A DNA stretch of 64,000 nucleotides from Collinsella sp. An7 (GTDB lineage: Bacteria > Actinomycetota > Coriobacteriia > Coriobacteriales > Coriobacteriaceae). The stretch covers positions 62,001-126,000 of the forward strand of contig NZ_NFHP01000005.1 of NCBI RefSeq assembly GCF_002159335.1. Direction: 5' to 3'. Under the pieces are notes generated by a model. It saw nothing but the letters and a program-made list of their open reading frames with translations. It had not been told where the DNA came from and ran no database searches. Made by a program: the position numbers and the translations under genes. Below are positions 57,876 through 64,000 of this stretch, one piece after another. How positions within the stretch are numbered: position 1 is the stretch's first letter; each line of letters opens with the position of its first letter.

Positions 57876-58388
57876 AACCAATGCTTGTTCGGCGCTCAAC
57901 CCATTGCTTGACCCGTTATGAGAGAATTCACATTCCTGACGAGAGGGAAATGCCCGCAAAAGGCTTTTCGTACAACAAGCAGAACTGAGGCGAAGCTCGC
58001 TCTTGGGTCCGAATGAACACGAGCCCCATCTGGATTGAGCAAATCGTTCTAGAGCATCATCCCTTGTCTCAAGAAATATGCCACGCGGCATCTTGGGGGG
58101 CAACAACGCAACGCTGGCATCTCACATGGGAGGTGCCAGCGTTTCCATATTTTGGAAGTCTTAATCTATTAGCCTGACGATCTGTGGACATTGTAGACTC
58201 AGCTGCAATCGGGGGCTGCTCCGCGGACACGGAACCGCCGAGGCAGATGGTCGGGCGGAGACCGCCGCACCCCACCGGCAACCGCTCGGCCGGTTTGCTG
58301 CAATCGCCGCAGACACCGCCTCGCACGGTGTGCGATGATGGAGATGATGCCGTGCCGAGGCGGCGCGGCCGCACCCTAAGGAGTTGCC
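57876..58388. other. Gene-free stretch at the edge of the beta-glucoside island
   Basis: 513 bp without a credible gene. Composition shifts back to high GC after about 58190. It contains one terminator (58110-58143) and the upp leader; no repeat family found. Confidence 0.5.
58110..58143. terminator. Terminator-like hairpin after bgl unit
   Basis: A 14-bp stem starting AACGCTGGCA, loop ACATGG, followed by TCCATATTTT. It probably ends the bgl transcript. Confidence 0.65.
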
Positions 58389-59036
58389 ATGGCCATCACC
58401 TACGACACGAGCCGCGTGACGCTCGTCGACCACCCGCTCGTCCAGCACAAGCTCACCATCATGCGCGACCGCACGACCGGCACCAAGCAGTTCCGCGAGA
58501 TCGTGCGCGAGCTCGCGCTCTTCGAGGGCTACGAGGCCACGCGCGACTTCCCGCTCGAGGACGTCCCGGTCGAGACGCCCATCTGCCCCACCGTGGGCAA
58601 GCGCATCGCCGGCCGCAAGGTCGCGATTGTCCCCATCCTCCGGGCCGGGCTGGGCATGGTCGAGGGCATGCTCGATCTCATCCCATCGGCGCGCGTGGGG
58701 CACATCGGCATGGAGCGCGACGAGGTGACGCACGAGCCGCACGAGTACTACTGCAAGCTGCCGCGCGACATTTCCGAGCGCACCTGCCTCATCGTCGACC
58801 CCATGCTCGCCACCGGCGGCTCGGCGCTCGACGCCATCCACGCCCTGCGCAGCCGCGGTGCGCGCGACATCAAGCTCGCCGTCCTCATCTCGGCGCCTGA
58901 GGGCCTCAAGGCCGTCCTCGAGGGCGACCCCGACGTGCACATCTACACCTGCGCGATCGACGAGAGCCTGAACGAGAACGCCTACATCGTCCCCGGTCTG
59001 GGTGACGCGGGCGACCGCATCTTCGGTACGCTCTAG
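58389..59036 (+). CDS. upp: Uracil phosphoribosyltransferase
   Basis: Salvages uracil to UMP with PRPP. The 215-residue protein shows [13 protein letters not shown] at the N-terminus, [13 protein letters not shown] (about residue 80), the PRPP loop [13 protein letters not shown] (about 132) and [20 protein letters not shown] at the C-terminus. AAGGAG lies four to five bases before the ATG. Single gene, or with the phosphatase gene 92 bp downstream. Confidence 0.96.
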   Translation: MAITYDTSRVTLVDHPLVQHKLTIMRDRTTGTKQFREIVRELALFEGYEATRDFPLEDVPVETPICPTVGKRIAGRKVAIVPILRAGLGMVEGMLDLIPSARVGHIGMERDEVTHEPHEYYCKLPRDISERTCLIVDPMLATGGSALDAIHALRSRGARDIKLAVLISAPEGLKAVLEGDPDVHIYTCAIDESLNENAYIVPGLGDAGDRIFGTL

Positions 59037-59128
59037 CCTGAGCTCGAGTGGCGTTGCACCCTCACGCTAACGTCGGCGCGACGCCGTGGCCGCTCAGCCC
59101 TCACGCTCCGTCTCTTCTGGAGGCACCC

Positions 59129-59665
59129 ATGAAGCAGCTCATCCTCATCCGCCACGGCAAGCCCGAGCCCGGCCGTGACGGCGAGCCCGACGCCCTGCGC
59201 GAGCTCACGCCGGCCGGTCGCGCCGCCCTTGCCGCGCCGTCCGGCTTTGTACACACGTTTACCCAGCTTGCGGCCAATGCCGCGGAGGCGGGATTCACGC
59301 TCTCCCCCGCCGGCGCTCCACTTGAGCTCTGGACAAGCCCCGCGGTCCGCGCTCAGCAGACGGCGCTCGAGGCCGCGGCCGCTCTCGAGCGCATCCACCA
59401 GCCCGTCACCGCACCGCAGGCGTGCGAGGCGCTCTGGGAGCAGGATGCGCAAGCCTTTATGGCGGCGCTCGACCAGAGCGACGCCGCAACCGTCATCGCG
59501 GTGGGGCACATTCCCTTTATGAACCACCTGACCGGCTGGCTCACGGGTGAGTCGGTCAGCTTCTCGCCCGGCGCCGCCGCGCTCATCCTCGTGCCCGACC
59601 TTGTGGGCGAGGGGACGTCAGCGCTCATCTCGTTTGTCCCCGGACCGGAGGTCGAGGACCGCTAA
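59129..59665 (+). CDS. SixA-type histidine phosphatase
   Basis: A 178-residue phosphatase of the histidine phosphatase superfamily. It has the RHG motif in LILIRHGKPEPG (residues 4-15), SPAVRAQQTA (about 75) and the second catalytic histidine in VGHIPFMN (about 130). Size and layout match SixA, which dephosphorylates HPt/HPr-like proteins, though small metabolites are possible. ATG 59129 follows TGGAGG by five bases. Confidence 0.82.
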   Translation: MKQLILIRHGKPEPGRDGEPDALRELTPAGRAALAAPSGFVHTFTQLAANAAEAGFTLSPAGAPLELWTSPAVRAQQTALEAAAALERIHQPVTAPQACEALWEQDAQAFMAALDQSDAATVIAVGHIPFMNHLTGWLTGESVSFSPGAAALILVPDLVGEGTSALISFVPGPEVEDR

Positions 59666-59700
59666 CGACGCGTCCTTCAGCAGGTCCGGTACGGGGTTAT

Positions 59701-59762
59701 CACAGGGGGACGGGTGCAAATTGTGCCATTTTCAGCGGCATATTTGCACCCGTCCCCTTGTG
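59701..59762. repeat. L-family hairpin (GGGGACGGGTGCAAA), 3' side of luxS
   Basis: Arms CACAGGGGGACGGGTGCAAA and TTTGCACCCGTCCCCTTGTG pair almost perfectly, loop of about 20 nt. It abuts the luxS stop (59768). A second copy lies upstream of luxS. Confidence 0.85.
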
Positions 59763-59767
59763 CCGCG

Positions 59768-60259
59768 CTAGGCGTAGGCCAGGTGCGCCTCGTCGATGTT
59801 GTTGAGCGTGCGCTCGAGGTAGCGCCGCGCCCACCACTGGGCGGCCGGCAGATTCTGGTCGAGGTAGTTCCCGCACTCCTCGGGCCGCGCACCGGGAATG
59901 TCCCCCGCAAACTCCGCCACGAACTCAAAGAGCCCGCGCACGAGCGGCAACACGTCGCGCGACGGCACCTCACCAAAGACCACAAGATAGAAGCCCGTGC
60001 GGCAGCCCATCGGCCCAAAGTAAACCACGCGGCTCGCCCATGCGGGGTCGTTGCGCACATAGGTGGCGCCGAGATGCTCGATGGTATGGACCTCCGCCGT
60101 GTTCATGACGGGCTCCCGGTTGGGTGCCGTGAGGCGCAGGTCAAAGGTGGTGACGACCGCGCCCGTAGCCAGATCGCGGTCCACGCGCGAGACGTAGACG
60201 CCCGGCTCCAGCGTGAGGTGGTCGACGGTAAAGCTCGCGATCTTATCCATGGTGTCCAT
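59768..60259 (-). CDS. luxS: S-ribosylhomocysteine lyase (AI-2 synthase)
   Basis: Splits S-ribosylhomocysteine to homocysteine and DPD, the precursor of autoinducer-2. The 163-residue protein has metal ligands HTIEH (about residue 55), the catalytic cysteine in GPMGCRTGFY (about 85) and third ligand ECGNYL (about 127). ATG 60259 has AAAGG seven bases upstream; ATG 60250 is an alternative. Flanked on both sides by L-family hairpins and reading against both neighbours. Confidence 0.95.
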   Translation of the reverse strand: MDTMDKIASFTVDHLTLEPGVYVSRVDRDLATGAVVTTFDLRLTAPNREPVMNTAEVHTIEHLGATYVRNDPAWASRVVYFGPMGCRTGFYLVVFGEVPSRDVLPLVRGLFEFVAEFAGDIPGARPEECGNYLDQNLPAAQWWARRYLERTLNNIDEAHLAYA

Positions 60260-60313
60260 GCGGGTGCCTTTCTGGTTCCAGAGGTTGTGCGCGGCGGAGC
60301 AAGCAAGCATGTT

Positions 60314-60395
60314 GTGTCACTGGGGGACGGGTGCAAGCTGCGCCATGGGCGCCCGTGCCCCCATGGCGCAGTTTGCACCCGTCCCCCAGTGACAC
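60314..60395. repeat. L-family hairpin, 5' side of luxS
   Basis: Arms GTGTCACTGGGGGACGGGTG and its complement, extended inward by GCGCCATGGG / CCCATGGCGC. Nearly perfect over about 35 bp. It lies 54 bp upstream of luxS. Confidence 0.85.
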
Positions 60396-60510
60396 CGAGG
60401 GGTTGCAGCCCTTGCCAACGCCATCGTGCTTGCTATGATACCGACTTGCCGGTCGAGCGCGCTGCGGCGCCTACCGGATTCGCGGCGAAAACTCAGGTGG
60501 ATGGGGAGCC

Positions 60511-61608
60511 ATGGGAGCGCGCACGCAGGCGGGCGGTGGCCGCATCGCCCTCTTTGACAACCTCAAGGGAATGCTCATCATCCTCGTGGTCGTGGGCCAC
60601 GTGATGCACCCCGTGCACAGCGAGAACCCCGCCCTGAGCACGCTTTTCGACCTGATCTACCTCTTCCACATGCCGCTGTTCGTGCTGCTCTCCGGGCTCT
60701 TTGCCAAGGGCGCCTGGAGACCCGCGGCAGACGGCGGGCACGGCCGCCTCAACGTCAACCGCATCATCTCCTTCGTGGTGCTCGGGCTTGCCTACCAGGT
60801 GGCACTGCTCGCCATCAACGGCGTGCTGCTCGAACAACCCGGGCGCATCCTGCTCTTCTCGTCGGCGCCGTGGTATCTCATCGCCATGGCGTGGTGGTAC
60901 CTCATGACGCCCGCGCTCGCCAAGCTCGGCCCCGCGCGGGGCATGGCGGTGGCGCTTGCGCCCTCGCTCGCCTGGGGATGCGTGGACATGTCGCGCGGGT
61001 TTCTCGCCCTTAGTCGAACCTTTGCTTTTCTGCCGTGCTTTGCGCTCGGCTACTACCTCACCACCGAGCGGCTCATGCGCCTGCGACAGCGCCCAACCTT
61101 GTGGCTCGCCGTCGCCGCCGCGGCGCTCATCATGCTCGCGCGCATCGTGGACGAGCACGCCTACGACGCGTTCTTTCCGCTTGTCTACGGCGACAACCCC
61201 TACGACGACCTCGAGCTCCTCACCATCGCCGAGACCATGCCGGCCGCCCTTGCCGAGCCCCTCTCGGGCGCGGTGCAGAAGCTCCTTACGCTCGGGCTCG
61301 CCGGGGTGTGCTCGCTCGCCGCGCTCAAGCTGGCGCCGAAACGCCGCTTTTGGCTCACCACCCTGGGCGAGCGCACGCTCCAGGTCTACGTGCTCCACCG
61401 CATCATCCGCGCCTGGCTCACCTTCCACACGCCGTTCTACAGCTGGCCGCTCCTCCTTGAACCGGTTCCGGGGCTTCTCATCATCCTCGGGCTGAGTGCC
61501 GTCATCACCGCCGTGACCGCGCTGCCCGTGTTCTCCCGGCCGTTCTCGCGCTTCCTCGCCATCCGCTGGCTCCCCGAGCGTCGCGACGAGACGGAATATC
61601 GTTCTTGA
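60511..61608 (+). CDS. Acyltransferase-3 family membrane protein
   Basis: A 365-residue protein with about ten spans, of the family that O-acylates surface polysaccharides. It starts with a cytosolic FDNLKGMLIILVVVGHVMHP, where the histidine of GHVMH is the usual catalytic one, and has FHMPLFVLLSGLF as second motif (about residue 52). No SGNH domain is fused. GGGGAG is two bases from the ATG, rather close. Substrate unknown; could modify the polymer begun by the WecA/TagO-type enzyme (inference). Confidence 0.82.
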   Translation: MGARTQAGGGRIALFDNLKGMLIILVVVGHVMHPVHSENPALSTLFDLIYLFHMPLFVLLSGLFAKGAWRPAADGGHGRLNVNRIISFVVLGLAYQVALLAINGVLLEQPGRILLFSSAPWYLIAMAWWYLMTPALAKLGPARGMAVALAPSLAWGCVDMSRGFLALSRTFAFLPCFALGYYLTTERLMRLRQRPTLWLAVAAAALIMLARIVDEHAYDAFFPLVYGDNPYDDLELLTIAETMPAALAEPLSGAVQKLLTLGLAGVCSLAALKLAPKRRFWLTTLGERTLQVYVLHRIIRAWLTFHTPFYSWPLLLEPVPGLLIILGLSAVITAVTALPVFSRPFSRFLAIRWLPERRDETEYRS

Positions 61609-61648
61609 TTGTTTCTTGGCTCGGCGCGGCGTAAGTGGGGATTACCCA

Positions 61649-61742
61649 GCTCCGGGACGGCCCCGGACTCCTCGCGGGGCGAGTCGCGAAGCGAGGCCGC
61701 AGGCCGCCGAGCTCCGTGAGGAGTCCGGGGCCGTCCCGGAGC
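61649..61742 (+). repeat. Y-family three-way hairpin element (copy c)
   Basis: Perfect 25-bp outer arms (GCTCCGGGACGGCCCCGGAC...) at 61649-61673 and 61718-61742. The 34-bp core at 61679-61712 (GCGAGTCGCGAAGCGAGGCC...) forms TCGC-GAA-GCGA and GGCC-GCA-GGCC hairpins. Between the acyltransferase and DedA genes; 61609-61895 has no gene. Confidence 0.85.
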
Positions 61743-61895
61743 GGCCGGAGCCCGCATACCGCCTTCATGGAATGTCCCTGCAGGCGCGCGGGTGGGCGCG
61801 CGGGCGCCGGGGCCATCCGCTACACTGGTGCGAATGCCGGGACGAACCCCATCCGCACGTGACGCCCCCGGCTCGCGAAGGGAGAAATCCAACCC

Positions 61896-62576
61896 ATGGA
61901 AGAGCTGTTCTTCAACTTCATCAACCAGTTTGGCTATGTTGCCATCGGCGCGCTCATCTTTATCGAGAACGTCTTTCCACCCATCCCGAGCGAGGTGATC
62001 CTGCCCCTCGGCGGCTTCTTCACCACCACGACCGACATGGTGCTGCCCGGCGTGATCATCGCCGCCACCTGCGGCTCGGTGCTCGGCGCGTTTATCCTCT
62101 ACGGAATCGGCTGGGTGCTCTCGCGCGAGCGCCTCATGCGCTTCTTCAACACGCGGCCCATGCGGCTGCTCGGCTTTAAGGACACCGACATCGCGAGCGC
62201 CATCGACTGGTTCGACCGCAAGGGGCAGTTTACCGTGCTCATCTGCCGCTGCATCCCCGTGGTGCGGAGCCTCATCTCCATCCCGGCCGGCACCGCGCGC
62301 ATGAACCCCGTCAAATTCACGCTCTTTACCCTCGTGGGCTCCGCCGTGTGGAACACGGTGCTCTGCTCGCTCGGCGCCGCAGCTGGCAGCGCGTGGATGA
62401 CCGTCTCGGAACAGGCCGAGTGGGTCTCGGACATCGTCAAGTACGTTATCATCGCGATCGTGGCGGTGGTCGCCGTCTTCTGGATCGTCAAGCGCATCAT
62501 CCCCAACCTGCGCCAGGAGCGCAACGCCGCCAAGGATGCCTCGGAGACGGGGCACACGCCCAAGCACATGCGCTAA
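61896..62576 (+). CDS. DedA-family membrane protein
   Basis: A 226-residue inner-membrane protein of the DedA/VTT family, some members of which translocate undecaprenyl phosphate or phospholipids. Signatures: FIENVFPPIPSEVILPLGG (about residues 22-40) and CRCIPVVRSLISIPAGTARM (about 115-134), with the re-entrant loops and Arg/Pro residues of the family. C-terminal cytosolic tail of 25 residues. AAGGGAG is 11 bases from the ATG, an unusually long gap. Confidence 0.9.
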   Translation: MEELFFNFINQFGYVAIGALIFIENVFPPIPSEVILPLGGFFTTTTDMVLPGVIIAATCGSVLGAFILYGIGWVLSRERLMRFFNTRPMRLLGFKDTDIASAIDWFDRKGQFTVLICRCIPVVRSLISIPAGTARMNPVKFTLFTLVGSAVWNTVLCSLGAAAGSAWMTVSEQAEWVSDIVKYVIIAIVAVVAVFWIVKRIIPNLRQERNAAKDASETGHTPKHMR

Positions 62577-62611
62577 ACGCCAGACGCCCAAAACGCCTAG
62601 GCTCAGAACAA

Positions 62612-62648
62612 AACGCGCCGCCTGCAGCTCAACCGCAGGCGGCGCGTT
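62612..62648 (+). terminator. Terminator of dedA
   Basis: A perfect 14-bp stem (AACGCGCCGCCTGC and its complement), 9-nt loop, then GTTTCG. It lies 35 bp after dedA; the adjacent A-run on the other side could make it bidirectional. Confidence 0.75.
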
Positions 62649-62730
62649 GTTTCGCGCAAAGCGCCACGACGAGTGGGCACATTTAGCGTCTGAATCAACT
62701 GACGGGCGGGCTCGCCGACCCCTACGGGAT

Positions 62731-62870
62731 GTTCGAGCCCTAAGTGAGAGCCTGCTTTTGGTTTTACAGAGTAGGCCCCGTTTTCAGCGCTCTGCGACCT
62801 CGGGTTTTGCTTGATTCTAAACGCGTCTACTCAGAAGTTTGCGTTTTAAGCTCTCACTTACGGCCCGAAC
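62731..62870. repeat. E-family 140-bp element (copy 2)
   Basis: Ends GTTCGAGCCCTAAGTGAGAG and CTCTCACTTACGGCCCGAAC are complementary over 21 bp with two mismatches. Inner pair GAGTAGGC / GTCTACTC and shared AGCGCTC. Same length and landmarks as copy 1 at 53467-53606. Between dedA and the HAD gene, which converge; it fills most of the 62577-62923 gap. Confidence 0.85.
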
Positions 62871-62923
62871 TTCCCTCAAGACCGCTGATGGGCCCGTAAC
62901 CGCACGGCAAGTGCACATCGGTC

Positions 62924-63694
62924 CTACCAGATGCCCAAACGCTCGCAGGCGTTCCAGATGCCGTCGGAGTCCACATCGTCGGTGACGAGCGTCGCGCGCT
63001 CCTTTACCGCGTCCCAGGCGTTGCCCATGGCGATGCTCGTGCCCACCGCGCCGAACATGCTGAGGTCGTTCTCGCCGTCGCCAAAGGCCACCGCTTCCTC
63101 TGGCTCAAGGCCAAAGCGCTCAAGCGTTGCCGCCACGCCCATGGCCTTGCCGCCCTCGCGGGGCACCACGTCGCAGAAGAGGTCGCACCAGCGCGTTGCC
63201 GTCACCTCGGTCGTGCGGTCGAGGAAGATGTGCTCCTCGCCGGGGTCAACAAAGGCGCAGAACTGATAGATCGGGCCCTCGAGCGCCTCCTCGAACGTTC
63301 CCTCGTGATACTCGAGTCCCACGTTTGCGCCCGTCCGGCGCACCCGTTCGCTCAACCTGCTCACAAAGCTGCGGTCGAGCTGCTGCACGAGCACGTCGTA
63401 GCTGTGCTCGAGATAAGCCTGCTCCAGGATGGTCCGCGCGTCGGCCGCGGCGATGGGCGCGTCGCGGTAGGCGCCCTCGCCGTCGTAGCAGCGCTGCCCA
63501 TTGAGGGTGATGTAGGCGTCAAAGCCCGTGGCGAGCTCAGGCGGCAGCTCAAGCGTGGAGCGCCCGGAGGCAACGACGGTCTTTACGCCGGCCGCGCGCA
63601 GGCGGTGCAGGGCCTCCACCGTCGAGGCGGGCATATGGTGCGTCGTGAAGCTCAGGAGCGTGCCGTCGATGTCGAAAAACGCCGCCTTGATCAC
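62924..63694 (-). CDS. Cof-type HAD-IIB hydrolase
   Basis: A 256-residue phosphatase: motif I FFDIDGTLLS (residues 6-15), motif II ASGRST (about 43), the conserved lysine in REGGKAMG (about 182), and motif IV FGDGENDLSMFG (about 205). Type IIB cap as in the paralogue at 18981-19817, but the two are only distantly alike. GTG 63694 has GGGAGG five bases upstream. Substrate unknown. Confidence 0.88.
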   Translation of the reverse strand: MIKAAFFDIDGTLLSFTTHHMPASTVEALHRLRAAGVKTVVASGRSTLELPPELATGFDAYITLNGQRCYDGEGAYRDAPIAAADARTILEQAYLEHSYDVLVQQLDRSFVSRLSERVRRTGANVGLEYHEGTFEEALEGPIYQFCAFVDPGEEHIFLDRTTEVTATRWCDLFCDVVPREGGKAMGVAATLERFGLEPEEAVAFGDGENDLSMFGAVGTSIAMGNAWDAVKERATLVTDDVDSDGIWNACERLGIW

Positions 63695-63995
63695 GTGGGC
63701 CTCCCTTGGTCGATTTCTGCTGCGCCTCGCGGCCTCGGGGGCCAGGGCGCGCCGCGCTCAAGTGTAGCGCAAGCGCAGGTGCGGCGGGCGACGAGGGACA
63801 GGCGTGCTAGGATACCCTAGGGAAACACAGACCACCTCGCTCTGCACCGGGCACGCTGCTGGGCGCTCATGGGCTTAGGCTGCCCCGGCAGCCTTGCGGC
63901 ACCGCTCTCGCTGCCACCCGCGCCCACCTCACCACGGCGAGCCCCGGCGCAGCGCAGACGGCCCGCGCTTTCCTACACCACAGAAAGGATGTTTC
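63695..63995. other. Upstream region of the next gene with a long leader
   Basis: No gene. A -10-like TAGGAT lies near 63808-63813, leaving a leader of about 180 nt with a hairpin GGCTGC-CCCG-GCAGCC at 63878-63893. I recognise no known riboswitch. Confidence 0.4.
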
Positions 63996-64000
63996 ATGGC
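63996..64000 (+). CDS. Start of a gene cut by the window end
   Basis: ATG preceded by AGAAAGGA at six bases, a ribosome site as strong as those of confirmed genes here. Only two codons are visible, so the product is unknown. Confidence 0.5.

Overview
The window reads as chromosome of a high-GC, saccharolytic, anaerobic actinobacterium of the class Coriobacteriia, most likely a Collinsella-like gut species (inference). Grounds: dense GC-rich coding with strong AGGAGG-type ribosome sites, three PTS sugar systems, luxS, a PflX-type radical SAM protein, a lactate permease, no respiratory genes, and intergenic hairpin repeats of a kind I associate with Collinsella. There are about 50 genes, one tRNA (Ala, CGC) and one broken gene. 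I see no transposase, prophage or CRISPR array.

Layout. 1-1.9 kb: a cut-off PTS permease and its LacI-type regulator. 1.9-6.1 kb: proA and proB, separated by a convergently placed prolyl aminopeptidase gene. 6.3-9.6 kb: pncB, a small membrane-anchored protein, a PflX-type protein and tRNA-Ala. 9.7-15.7 kb: a ROK kinase with an in-frame stop, then the trehalose operon (treP-treC) with divergent treR and three operator palindromes. 16.2-24.2 kb: a WecA/TagO-type transferase, trpS, a HAD phosphatase, an MGMT-like protein, lactate permease and a flippase-like protein. 24.2-29.4 kb: a metallophosphatase, then serC, serA and a DUF1015 gene. 29.7-35 kb: a ugp-type ABC operon headed by a phosphodiesterase-like gene. 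35-40.9 kb: a repeat hotspot, an ArsP_2-type exporter with a His-rich loop, an exonuclease, a polysaccharide deacetylase and DAHP synthase. 40.9-49.5 kb: TetR plus two coupled YhgE/Pip proteins, a DUF218 protein, a GH13 enzyme and an esterase. 50-52.8 kb: an ArsR-HMA-P1B-ATPase metal-resistance cluster with three matching operators. 53-57.9 kb: ybaK, then a lower-GC beta-glucoside island (GH1, RAT antiterminator site, BglG, PTS EIIBC). 58.4-64 kb: upp, SixA-like phosphatase, luxS, acyltransferase, DedA, HAD phosphatase and the start of one more gene.

The most unusual feature is the intergenic DNA. It carries at least seven families of hairpin-forming repeats. Several keep a short conserved core while both arms change together, so that base pairing is kept although sequence is not. 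Three single genes (lctP, the polysaccharide deacetylase gene, luxS) are each bracketed by two copies of one family. A tandem array of about 81-bp hairpin units at 35.3-35.7 kb contains copies of another family. A 140-bp element with nested inverted repeats occurs twice. No mobilising enzyme is encoded here, so I read these as REP-like elements moved in trans, or as structured RNAs or terminators.
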